Shown here piece by piece: positions 52,404 through 60,658 of a DNA stretch of 62,301 nucleotides (the stretch's first letter is position 1; each line of letters begins with the position of its first letter). The DNA comes from an uncultured Collinsella sp. GTDB lineage: Bacteria > Actinomycetota > Coriobacteriia > Coriobacteriales > Coriobacteriaceae. Under the pieces are notes generated by a model, which was not told the origin of the DNA, made no database searches, and saw only the letters and a program-made list of their open reading frames with translations. A program made the position numbers and the translations under genes. The stretch lies in assembly GCA_902494625.1 (NCBI GenBank), contig CABUUB010000004.1, positions 1 to 62,301 of the forward strand, given 5' to 3'.

Positions 52404-53608
52404 TACAGCCATGCCGCGTAAGCCCCCTTGTCAGAAATTGCGTAGTGACGGGCAGAGCCCTCGCCCAGCCAGCCGTTCATCTTGGCAATGAAGGTGTCGA
52501 CCAGGTCGAGCGGCACGAAGGCCTGGATGGTGCCACCAAAGCCGCCACCGTGAATACGAACGGCGCCGCGGCCGTCGAGCACGTGCTCGGCCAGCGCCAG
52601 GGCATACATCGAGGGCTGCTCAGATCCCAGCTTGGCAACAACATTCTGCAGGTACATGGCAGAACTGGCGCCAGACTCGCGCGTCAGGACCAGGAACTGG
52701 TCGATGTCGCCGGCGTTCAGAGCTGCCCAGCGTTTGTCGACCAGGCCGTTCTCGTACCAGTAGTGAACGGCGCGCAGGCAGGCGCGGTCGCCCAGCTTGG
52801 CGCGCAGCTCGGGGAGCTTGGCGTCAAAGTCGGCAACGTTTACCTCGCACAGGCGCGCCTTGCCAAACTCGGCGGCGACGTCCTGCATCTCGCGCGGAAC
52901 GGCGGCGTAGTCGTCGGTGGCGGCCACGTGGTCGGCACCGACCTTAACGAGCACGAGCGCATAGCCGTGATCCTCAAAGTTGAGCTCGAGCTTCTGGGTC
53001 TTAGGCTGAGCCTGGTCCTCAAAGTCCATGTAGGCAAGGCCGCCCAGGCACACAGCGGCCTGGTCCATCAGACCGCAGGGCTTGCCGTAATAGTTGTTCT
53101 CGGTGCGCTGGCTCATCTGGGCGAGCGTGACGGGCTCAATGGCGGGCGCGCCCCAGAGCGTCTCCATGGCACGACCGTACGCGGCCTCGACGGCGGCAGA
53201 ACTGGAAAGGCCGCCACCCGAGGGGACAGAGCAGGTAAAGGCAAAGTCGAAGCCCTGGGGCTCAACCCCCAGAGCAGCGATTTCGTGGGCCATGCCGCGG
53301 ACGAGGCTCGCGGACGTGCCCTTCTCGGACTCTTGAATATCCAGCGTGTCGAGTGTGATCTCAAACGTAGGATAGCCCTCGTCGGCGATGCGGACCTTGT
53401 TGGAGTCGGTCGCCACGGCAATGCCGTCAACGGCAACATCGAGCGAGCCGGCGATGACGTGGCCGCCCTCGTGGTCGGTGTGGTTGCCACTGATTTCGGA
53501 ACGGCCGGGCGCGTGCACGTAGAGCACCTGGCGGTCGCCGATGGAGCCAAACTCCTCCTCAAACAACTTGGCGAGGGTGGCGAGTGTCTTTTCGTCGGGG
53601 GCGGTCAT
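52403..53608 (-). CDS. galK: Galactokinase
   Basis: 401 residues from the ATG at 53608 (GGAAAGGA upstream; the frame extends upstream without a site). Galactokinase signature GRSEISGNHTDHEGGHV, the GHMP ATP loop PSGGGLSSSAAVEAAYG, and GGGFGGTIQAFVP near the end. Phosphorylates galactose at C1. First gene of galKT, divergent from a LacI gene. Confidence 0.94.
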   Translation of the reverse strand: MTAPDEKTLATLAKLFEEEFGSIGDRQVLYVHAPGRSEISGNHTDHEGGHVIAGSLDVAVDGIAVATDSNKVRIADEGYPTFEITLDTLDIQESEKGTSASLVRGMAHEIAALGVEPQGFDFAFTCSVPSGGGLSSSAAVEAAYGRAMETLWGAPAIEPVTLAQMSQRTENNYYGKPCGLMDQAAVCLGGLAYMDFEDQAQPKTQKLELNFEDHGYALVLVKVGADHVAATDDYAAVPREMQDVAAEFGKARLCEVNVADFDAKLPELRAKLGDRACLRAVHYWYENGLVDKRWAALNAGDIDQFLVLTRESGASSAMYLQNVVAKLGSEQPSMYALALAEHVLDGRGAVRIHGGGFGGTIQAFVPLDLVDTFIAKMNGWLGEGSARHYAISDKGAYAAWL

Positions 53609-53648
53609 ATGGGTCCTTTCCTTGACGCGCACGGGCGAGTTTTGCGTC

Positions 53649-53735
53649 GTTATGAGTACGTTAACAACTTGAAGCGACATAAACCAAGTGTTCACGATGC
53701 CGCACGTTACGGGCTATGTTAACGTACTCATAACA
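53649..53735. promoter_or_regulatory. Inverted pair of LacI operators at galK
   Basis: GTTATGAGTACGTTAACA (53649-53666) and its exact reverse complement (53718-53735), centres 69 bp apart. A third site, GAGTACGTTAACATG (53841-53855), lies nearer the LacI start. Confidence 0.85.
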
Positions 53736-53761
53736 CAACGCTTATCACTATTTGAGAATCT

Positions 53762-53792
53762 GGTAATCGGTAGAAATACAGCCGTGAACGGT
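53762..53792 (+). promoter_or_regulatory. 21-bp tandem operator, gal region
   Basis: GGTAATCGGT (53762-53771) and CGTGAACGGT (53783-53792), 21 bp apart. Confidence 0.62.
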
Positions 53793-53946
53793 ACTGCCGT
53801 ATGGACTTATAAAGCAGAAGAGGTGCAGATAGAAAAAGTAGAGTACGTTAACATGCGTCCGACGATAGCGGGCCTCGGCGCGGGGTGTATTTCTGCCCGG
53901 GCCGGCATTCACGCTATTCAGATCTCGCAAGGGTGAAGGTGATCCA

Positions 53947-54978
53947 GTGGCAAGGCGCCCGTCCAACGATACAGGTACGCGTCCGGTCTCCATGGCCGAC
54001 GTCGCCCGCGCTGCTGGCGTTTCGCAGCAGACGGTTTCGCGCGTCGCCAACGGCTTGCCCGACGTTAACGAGCAGACGCGCCAGCGCGTGCAGGCCGCGA
54101 TGCAAGAGCTCGGCTTTCGTCCGAGTTATGCCGGTCGCTCGCTGCGCGACGGCCGTTACCATTCGGTCGGCCTGTGCGTCAACGATGTCACCAAGTTTGG
54201 CAACCTCTCAATGATCGACGGCATCGCCAGCGCGGCCCGCGAGCATAATTGCGCCATCACGCTGGTCGAGATGTCCAAGACCGAGGAGTTTTCGCTTGCC
54301 GAGGCCACGCGTCGTATGGCCGCGCTGCCCGTGGACGGCATCATTATCGGCATGAGTCGCATGGCGCCTGATTTTGAGACGTTTGATCCACTGCCGGGCA
54401 TTGGCACGGTCATCGTTACCATGTACGCGCATCCGCGCGTGACCACGGTCGATTCCGACCATTACGGCTGCTCGTTATTGCTTATGGATCACCTGTTTGA
54501 GCTGGGGCACGAGCAGATTCGCTATATTGGCGGCCCGTCCTTTTCGGTCGACGAGCAATTTCGTCGCGCCGGTTGGCAAGATGCACTCGAGCGTAAACAC
54601 ATCGAGCCGGTAGAGCCGCTCGAGGGTGACTGGTCTGCCAACAGCGGTTACGAAGCCGGCAGGTATCTGGCCGAGCACGACCGCACCATGACGGCGATCT
54701 ATGCGGCAAACGACCAGATGGCAAATGGTGCAATTGCCGCGCTGCGCGATAGTGGCTTGCGCGTGCCCGAGGACGTAAGTGTGGTGGGCGTCGATGATTC
54801 GCTCGATGATTTTGTGGCGCACAACAAGCTCACGACCGTGCGATTCGATTTGCATCAGCGCGGACGCGAGGTATTCGAGCATGCGGTTCCCGAGGCGGGT
54901 ACGGCGGGCAAAACCGTTGCCATTCGTATTCCCGGCCAGCTCATTATTCGACATAGCACGGCGATATCACGCACATAG
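53947..54978 (+). CDS. LacI-family regulator of the gal genes
   Basis: 343 residues from the GTG at 53947 (AAGGTGA upstream). HTH SMADVARAAGVSQQTVSRVANGLPDV, sensor domain ending SVVGVDDSLDDFVAHNKLTTVRFD. It is clearly a paralogue of the three module LacIs. It is divergent from galKT and probably binds the GAGTACGTTAACA sites at 53649, 53718 and 53841. Confidence 0.9.
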   Translation: MARRPSNDTGTRPVSMADVARAAGVSQQTVSRVANGLPDVNEQTRQRVQAAMQELGFRPSYAGRSLRDGRYHSVGLCVNDVTKFGNLSMIDGIASAAREHNCAITLVEMSKTEEFSLAEATRRMAALPVDGIIIGMSRMAPDFETFDPLPGIGTVIVTMYAHPRVTTVDSDHYGCSLLLMDHLFELGHEQIRYIGGPSFSVDEQFRRAGWQDALERKHIEPVEPLEGDWSANSGYEAGRYLAEHDRTMTAIYAANDQMANGAIAALRDSGLRVPEDVSVVGVDDSLDDFVAHNKLTTVRFDLHQRGREVFEHAVPEAGTAGKTVAIRIPGQLIIRHSTAISRT

Positions 54979-55107
54979 TTTATGCAGGTAAACGGCGGTA
55001 TATTCCGCCTCAATAACAATCGATAAGGATGCTGACAGATAGCCGTGGCTATGAAGACGAGTGTTATGATAGACGGGTTCTTTTGTCTATCTAGGAGGCT
55101 TTGCCTG

Positions 55108-56268
55108 ATGGAGATCACCAAGGATATCCGCTACATCGGTGTCGACGATCACGACATTGACCTGTTCGAGGGCCAGTACGACGTGTCCGAGAACGGCATG
55201 GCATACAACAGCTATGTTATCTTGGGCGATAAAATCGCTGTCGCCGATTCGGTTGACGCTGGCTTTGTCGACGAATGGCTCGGCAACCTCGAGGCCGCGC
55301 TCGACGGCCGTACGCCCGACTACCTGGTCGTCCATCACATGGAGCCCGATCACTCCGCCGGTATCGCCGCCTTTATGGAGCGCTATCCCCAGGCACAGAT
55401 TGTGGCCAGCATGGGCGCCTTCCGCATGATGGTCAACTACTTTGGCACCGACTACCCCGAGCGCAAGATGGTCGTCAAAGAGGGCGACGTGCTCGATCTG
55501 GGCGGTCACAGCCTAACGTTTGTCGGCGCTCCCAACGTGCACTGGCCCGAGGTGATCTTCTCCTACGAGTCTACCGACAAGGTGCTCTTTAGTGCCGACG
55601 GCTTTGGCAAGTTTGGCGCTAACGACATCGAGGATCCCGAGGGTTGGGCTTGCGAGGCGCGCCGTTACTACTTTGGCATCGTGGGAAAGTTCGGCAAGTT
55701 TGTACAGGCCGTGCTCAAGAAGGCCGCCGATCTGGACATCCAGGTTATCTGTCCGCTCCACGGCCCCGTACTGACCGAGAACCTGGGCTATTACCTCGAC
55801 ACCTATAACACCTGGTCGAGCTATCAGCCCGAGGACGAGGGCATCACGATTGCCTATGCGAGCGTGTACGGCCATCTGAAGGCTGCCGTTGAGGAGCTCG
55901 CCGCAGCGCTCGAGGCCCGCGGCCAGAAGGTCTCCGTCTTTGACCTGGCTCGCGATGATATGGCCGAGGCCGTTGAGGATGCGTTCCGCTATGACCGTCT
56001 GGTGCTCGCCTCCATCACCTATCAGGGCGAGATCTTCCCGTTCATGAGCACCTTTATCCACACGCTTGCCGAGCATGCCTACCAGAACCGCACCGTGGCG
56101 CTCGTTGAGGCCGGCTCCTGGGCGCCCACCGCTGCCAAGGTTATGACCAAGGAGCTCGAGGGCATGAAGGACATCACCCTGGCGCAGAACAAGGTGACCG
56201 TGCTGGGCTCGCTCAACGACGCCTCGCGCGCTCAGATCGAGGTTCTCGCCGACGAGCTGTCCAAGTAG
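55108..56268 (+). CDS. Flavodiiron protein (FprA family A-type flavoprotein)
   Basis: 386 residues from the ATG at 55108; AGGAGG 10 bases upstream. The N-terminal metallo-beta-lactamase domain has the di-iron motif HHMEPDHSAG and further ligands (HWPEVI, LHGPVL). The C-terminal flavodoxin domain starts ITIAYASVYGHLKAAVEEL. These enzymes reduce oxygen or nitric oxide in anaerobes. TATGAT at about 55065 is a likely -10. Confidence 0.92.
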   Translation: MEITKDIRYIGVDDHDIDLFEGQYDVSENGMAYNSYVILGDKIAVADSVDAGFVDEWLGNLEAALDGRTPDYLVVHHMEPDHSAGIAAFMERYPQAQIVASMGAFRMMVNYFGTDYPERKMVVKEGDVLDLGGHSLTFVGAPNVHWPEVIFSYESTDKVLFSADGFGKFGANDIEDPEGWACEARRYYFGIVGKFGKFVQAVLKKAADLDIQVICPLHGPVLTENLGYYLDTYNTWSSYQPEDEGITIAYASVYGHLKAAVEELAAALEARGQKVSVFDLARDDMAEAVEDAFRYDRLVLASITYQGEIFPFMSTFIHTLAEHAYQNRTVALVEAGSWAPTAAKVMTKELEGMKDITLAQNKVTVLGSLNDASRAQIEVLADELSK

Positions 56269-56290
56269 CGATATCTCGCTTTTAACGAGC

Positions 56291-56330
56291 AAAACCACCA
56301 CAAAGGCACCTTTGTGGTGGTTTTTATTTT
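56291..56330. terminator. Bidirectional terminator
   Basis: 16-bp arms (56291-56306 and 56309-56324) with A-runs before and T-runs after. It serves fprA and the convergent DeoR gene. Confidence 0.92.
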
Positions 56331-57132
56331 AGCTGGTGGCGATGATGAGGGCTGGACGTGCGCTGTCGGTGGCCTCGGCGATTGAGGTGGCGACGGCATC
56401 ATCGGGGTCGCTGTCCATCACGATGGTGTCAACGTCGGCGAGCTCGGCAAAGCGGTACATGCCGCGTCCGTTAACCTTGCTAGCGTCCATGAGGGCGACG
56501 CTTTGATGGGCCGCGGCGATCATGGCCGTTTTGGTCTCGGCCATCTGGGGAAAGTCGGTCGTAAAGCCGCAGCTGGGGACAAAGGCGCCGGGGCACATGA
56601 CGGCCAGATCGGCATGGACCATTTGGAGCGCCTGCATAGTGAGCGGTCCGTACAAATAACGATGGCCTTTACGCAGCGCCCCGCCCAGCATGACGACATC
56701 GACTGAGGGCATGCTCTCGTCGATGTAATCGGCAATGGTAATGTCGGCCGTGATGACGGTGATACCGTCGCGCTGATCGAGGAGCCGGACGAACTCGAGC
56801 GCCGTGGTGCCCGAGTCGACGAGCAGCGTGTCGCCGTCATTGACGAGCTCGATGGCGCTTTGCGCGATGGCCTGCTTGGCGGCGACGTTGACATTGATGC
56901 GGCGATCCTGCGTGGAGACGGTTAGGCGTTTGTGGAGCGACACAGCGCCGCCATGTGTGCGGCGCAGCTTGCCTGCTTCGGCGAGCGCGTCTAGGTCGGC
57001 GCGGGCGGTGACGGAGGACACGCCAAAGGTCTGGGCGATTTCTGCTACCTGCACCGAGGCGTTATGCTCAAGCATCTCCATGATGGCGGCACGACGCTCG
57101 TCGGCGAAGGCTCGGGTTGTTACATGGGCCAT
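56329..57132 (-). CDS. DeoR-family regulator next to the aldolase
   Basis: 267 residues from the ATG at 57132 (GGAG 6 bases upstream). HTH VQVAEIAQTFGVSSVTARADLDALAEAGKL with RTHGGA, then the sugar-phosphate sensor (LLVDSGTTALEFVRLL, VMLGGALRKGHRYLYG). Divergent from the class II aldolase, which it probably regulates. Confidence 0.87.
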   Translation of the reverse strand: MAHVTTRAFADERRAAIMEMLEHNASVQVAEIAQTFGVSSVTARADLDALAEAGKLRRTHGGAVSLHKRLTVSTQDRRINVNVAAKQAIAQSAIELVNDGDTLLVDSGTTALEFVRLLDQRDGITVITADITIADYIDESMPSVDVVMLGGALRKGHRYLYGPLTMQALQMVHADLAVMCPGAFVPSCGFTTDFPQMAETKTAMIAAAHQSVALMDASKVNGRGMYRFAELADVDTIVMDSDPDDAVATSIAEATDSARPALIIATS

Positions 57133-57467
57133 AGCTGCTCCATCCTCAACTGAAATTTGCAGGAATTGTGTTGACTCCATTTTCGTTCATTTTCTTTTTG
57201 AGTAAGAAAACACCTTTCGATTACTTATCTTTTCTATAAAAGAAAGACGCTGAACGCCCAAAATTCAATATCGAACATGTCCACTCGGCTCCAATTCCTT
57301 CCGTTTACTTTTCAAAAACGACTGTATTGACCTGCATGGGCTCAATATCTCGCACGTGCAAAGACGCTGAATTTCATACAATGAACGCAGAAAAACGCAA
57401 GGTAAAACGCCTTGTGAACAACTACGCCCGATGTCCAGATGCGGGCGAGGGAGAGGAGCAAACGCTC
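57133..57467. promoter_or_regulatory. Divergent DeoR-aldolase control region
   Basis: AT-rich. It holds CTTTTCTATAAAAG (near 57229), a palindrome-like stretch, and AAAGACGCTGAA twice (near 57243 and 57360), plus TTGACC and TACAAT elements toward the aldolase. Site assignments are tentative. Confidence 0.4.
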
Positions 57468-58325
57468 ATGGCACTTGTTACCACCGAAAAGATGCTCAAG
57501 GACGCTCAGGCCGGCCACTACGCTGTTGGCGCTTTCAACGTCGAGAACCTCGAGTTTGTTATGGCCGTTCTGGCCGCTGCCGAGGAGACCAAGTCCCCCG
57601 TCATCATGCAGACCACCCCGGGCACCATCAAGACCGCTGGTCTGGACTACTTCTACGGCATGGTCAAGGCTGCCGCCGAGCGCGCTTCCGTGCCCGTCGC
57701 TCTGCACCTCGATCACGGCGATGGCTATGACCGCTGCATGCAGGCTTTCCGCACGGGCTACACCTCTGTCATGATCGACGGTTCGCACGAGTCCTTCGAG
57801 GACAACATCGCCCTGACCAAGTCCGTCGCCGACGCTGGCCGCGCCATGGGCGTGCCCGTCGAGGCTGAGCTCGGTAAGGTTGGCGGCAAGGAGGACGACG
57901 GTCCCGCGGTTGAGGGCGAGAGCCCCTACACCGATCCTGCCGAGGCCAAGGAGTTCGTCGAGCGCACCGGCTGCACCTCGCTGGCCATTGGCGTTGGCAC
58001 CAGCCACGGCGTGTACACGAGCGATCCGCACATCGAGCAGTCCGTGGTCAAGGCCATCCGCGACGCCGTCGACGTGCCGCTGGTTCTGCACGGCACCTCC
58101 GGTGTGCCCGATGAGCAGGTTGCCGAGGCTGTGAAGAACGGCATCTGCAAGGTTAACTACGCTACCGAGCTGCGTCAGGCCTACACCAAGGGCTTCATGG
58201 TCTACATGGCCGAGAACCCCGCCTGCTTCGATCCCAAGAAGCCGGCCAAGGAGGGCATGCGTGAGATCACCGAGCTGGTTAAGATCCGCATGACCAACCT
58301 CAACTCTGTGGGCAAAGCAGAGTAA
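57468..58325 (+). CDS. Class II fructose/tagatose-bisphosphate aldolase
   Basis: 285 residues from ATG 57468. Zinc and catalytic motifs are LHLDHGDGYD, EAELGKVGGKEDD, GTSHGVYT and LHGTSGVPDEQV. The 285-residue length and sequence are GatY/KbaY/FBA-like. Because lacA, lacB and two lacC genes are in the window without a lacD-type class I aldolase, it is a good candidate for splitting tagatose-1,6-bisphosphate. A general glycolytic role is also possible. Confidence 0.88.
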   Translation: MALVTTEKMLKDAQAGHYAVGAFNVENLEFVMAVLAAAEETKSPVIMQTTPGTIKTAGLDYFYGMVKAAAERASVPVALHLDHGDGYDRCMQAFRTGYTSVMIDGSHESFEDNIALTKSVADAGRAMGVPVEAELGKVGGKEDDGPAVEGESPYTDPAEAKEFVERTGCTSLAIGVGTSHGVYTSDPHIEQSVVKAIRDAVDVPLVLHGTSGVPDEQVAEAVKNGICKVNYATELRQAYTKGFMVYMAENPACFDPKKPAKEGMREITELVKIRMTNLNSVGKAE

Positions 58326-58349
58326 CAGCAAGGGTACTCTGATCCCACC

Positions 58350-58502
58350 GGACGGCTTGGGCGGGTCCCCGTACTTAGTTTCCAAAACGTCCTCGCGCAT
58401 GAAGGCCCCCGTTGCCTCGCTTCTACGAAGCGTTGGCAACGGGGGCCTTCGCGCTGCGGAATGATTTTGGAAACTAAGTACGGGGACCCGCCCAAGCCGT
58501 CC
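58350..58502. repeat. Very long hairpin with nested stems
   Basis: Outer arms of 38 bp (58350-58387 and 58465-58502) are perfect. An inner 16-bp stem (58401-58416, 58435-58450) and a 6-bp stem (58418-58432) nest within. The inner stem looks like an ordinary terminator; the outer arms look like terminal inverted repeats. It sits between convergent aldolase and phosphatase genes. Confidence 0.88.
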
Positions 58503-58551
58503 TGCTCAATCGCCCTTGTGGCGTTGGGGCTGAAAGGGTGGGGCGCGGGGG

Positions 58552-59175
58552 TTACTTGGTTGTTAGGGTTAGCAGGTCGTTGGGGGTTTTGAGGTTGTAG
58601 GTGGCATTTGGGATATCTTGGTGTGATCCCCATGCTGCTCTGGCAAAACTGACCCCTGCTGAAGTTGCGCATTGTTCGTCGTAGACGGTGTCGCCAACGT
58701 AGACGACGTTGCCAGGATTCGCGCCCGTACGCCGGAGATATTCGAGCATGGGAGCGGGTGCGGGTTTATGTTCGGTTGTGTCTTCGACAAGGATGATGTG
58801 CTCAAAATACTTATCGAAGCCAAGGGGTGCAATTTCTTCTGCGTATTCATTGCGCGCACGTGAGGAGACGATGCCAAGTTTGCAGCCGTTGTCGGAGAGT
58901 GTTGCGATAACTTCGTGCAAGCCGGGAAACACGCTGATGGTGCTTTTAAAGCTGGCGGCAACTTGGCACCAGCGATCCAGCGTTGCCTGTGAGTAGATCC
59001 CAAGTTTCTCAAGGGCGTTCTTGCCGGGTATGCCGAGGGCAAATTCAAGCTCGTGTCGGGGGAGCGTTTTGCCGGTTTCTTCTTGGATAATCTGGCCAAG
59101 CGATGATAGAACGCTTTCTTCTGTATCTGCCAATGTCCCATCAACGTCAAATACGATATGGTCAAAGTGCTTCAT
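58552..59175 (-). CDS. HAD-superfamily phosphatase (phosphoglycolate phosphatase-like)
   Basis: 207 residues. Nucleophile motif FDVDGTLADTEE, motif II GIVSSRARNEY, motif III Lys in EHKPAPAPMLEYL, motif IV VYVGDTVYDEQCA. A helical cap lies after the first motif as in Gph/PgmB enzymes. The substrate is unknown. GC is lower than its neighbours. Confidence 0.87.
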   Translation of the reverse strand: MKHFDHIVFDVDGTLADTEESVLSSLGQIIQEETGKTLPRHELEFALGIPGKNALEKLGIYSQATLDRWCQVAASFKSTISVFPGLHEVIATLSDNGCKLGIVSSRARNEYAEEIAPLGFDKYFEHIILVEDTTEHKPAPAPMLEYLRRTGANPGNVVYVGDTVYDEQCATSAGVSFARAAWGSHQDIPNATYNLKTPNDLLTLTTK

Positions 59176-59231
59176 ATGGTTGCTCCTCTCTGTTGTTTGC
59201 CTGCAAGTTTGATGCGGTGACAGAAGAAAGG

Positions 59232-60170
59232 CTAGCGGGATTTCTGCCTGGTGCTATCGAGATTCTGCCTCGCTGCTCGATAGCTCGAAGGAGTGCACCC
59301 CATTTGTTCTTTAAATACCTGGCCAAGATGGCTTGCTGTCGCAAAGCCGCATTGGCGCGCGACTGTCTGGACCGTTCGCGTGGTGTGTGCCAAAAGTTCG
59401 CAAGCACGGTTTACGCGGTATGCGCGCAGATATGCCGCCGGGGTCGTTCCTGCGCAAGCTTCGATAATGCGGTAACACTCTCTTTCGCTTACGCCGGCTG
59501 CAGATGCCATCTGGGGCACATCTATAGCGGCTGCATAGTTTGCGCGGATATAGTCCAGGATTGCCTTGAACTGTACGTCGCGGTTGGTCATCCAAGAGGC
59601 GTTGTCGGAGGAAAAGAGCGGTTCGGCCTTGGCGTAAATCTGAATCCAGAGCTCTGACAAGCTATTCCGAAGCGCCATCTCGTTCTGCGGCCGTTTAAGG
59701 TCGTGGTTAAAGGAACTCTTTAGCAAATCGATAAAGGGCATATCGTCGGGGTTGGTGGGCGACCATTTGAGCACATCGACGCCTCGACATTGCAGCAAAG
59801 GATTGATATAGCGCTTTTGAAGGCGTCCCGCGGGATCGCCGAGCATCGACGGCTGAAAGATATGCAGCATTTGAATGGCTGGCGCCGAATTGGGCGATTG
59901 CAGCGTGCTGTGCAAAACGCCGCCGTTGATAAAGCCGGCGGATCCTTCCTCAAAGCGTACGTGCTCATGAGCCGCGCGCGTTCGATAGTCAATCGCTCCC
60001 TGCTCCATGTAGAAAAGCTCAACTTCGGAATGCCAGTGCCAGGGGACGGAATTGCCCGGATAGCGAGCGAATTCTGCGTGTTCGGCAATATAGGGCCAGT
60101 CTTCGGCGGTCTCGGGAAACGCTTCCTCGCGTCCTCCGCGGTGCAATTCTATGTGATCCATGTTTCGCAT
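59232..60170 (-). CDS. AraC-family regulator
   Basis: 312 residues. N-terminal cupin sensor (VPWHWHSEVELFYMEQGAIDYR) and C-terminal pair of HTHs (DVPQMASAAGVSERECYRIIEACAGTTPAAYL, VQTVARQCGFATASHLGQVFKEQMGCTPSSYR). ATG 60161 is an alternative start. Possibly controls carbohydrate genes; no target is evident. Confidence 0.88.
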   Translation of the reverse strand: MRNMDHIELHRGGREEAFPETAEDWPYIAEHAEFARYPGNSVPWHWHSEVELFYMEQGAIDYRTRAAHEHVRFEEGSAGFINGGVLHSTLQSPNSAPAIQMLHIFQPSMLGDPAGRLQKRYINPLLQCRGVDVLKWSPTNPDDMPFIDLLKSSFNHDLKRPQNEMALRNSLSELWIQIYAKAEPLFSSDNASWMTNRDVQFKAILDYIRANYAAAIDVPQMASAAGVSERECYRIIEACAGTTPAAYLRAYRVNRACELLAHTTRTVQTVARQCGFATASHLGQVFKEQMGCTPSSYRAARQNLDSTRQKSR

Positions 60171-60195
60171 GGCATCAGTATAAAGCGCGATGGGC

Positions 60196-60405
60196 TTAGA
60201 TTGCTCTTGCCTGTTCGGGGAACGCCTTGTCTAGGGATGCTTGGAGCTTTTCGAAGGATGCTCGTAAGTTGAGGCTCTGATCGGCTGAGCGCTTGGTTTT
60301 TGTGGTGGGGGAGTCGAGGAGACCGTTTCTCTGTGTCGGGGGGAAGGAGAAAAGGTTTGCATGTTTTAGGGATGGCTGCTGTGCTGCGTCATTGGAAGAA
60401 TGCAT
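60196..60405 (-). CDS. Small hypothetical protein
   Basis: 69 residues with no recognised domain, polar and rich in Ser/Gln/Lys (SFPPTQRNGLLDSPTTKTKR). A GAGGAGG lies 10-15 bases upstream of the ATG, a little far. The preceding frame (see the pseudogene at 60418-60603) ends 10 bases before it. Reality uncertain. Confidence 0.35.
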   Translation of the reverse strand: MHSSNDAAQQPSLKHANLFSFPPTQRNGLLDSPTTKTKRSADQSLNLRASFEKLQASLDKAFPEQARAI

Positions 60406-60417
60406 GCTTATGCGGCC

Positions 60418-60603
60418 TCCTCGATGTCCACCAAAAGATTGCGCTCGGGGTATGCTGCTAGGTCCCGTGCGCTGGCAGTATTATGCCGCGGCTGCTGCAA
60501 AGAAGCGCTAAAGAAAGGCTTAATGAGGTTTGACGTTGCGATGAAATCGCAGGTAAAAGCTATCGAGTAACACTCTTGAAAGGTTTTGAGCTTAAGGGCT
60601 TTC
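60418..60603 (-). pseudogene. Open frame without a start codon
   Basis: On the minus strand a frame runs from a stop near 60603 to TAA near 60418. Its end reads ARDLAAYPERNLLVDIEEAA, protein-like in composition, yet it has no ATG, GTG or TTG. It may be the tail of a decayed gene. The segment encoding TCDFIATSN overlaps a CGCAGGTAAAA motif shared with the 154-bp repeats. Confidence 0.3.
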
Positions 60604-60658
60604 TAAGGTTTGTGGCGCGGATGTGGCGCGGACGTGCGGAGCGTGTGAATGCTCGCTG

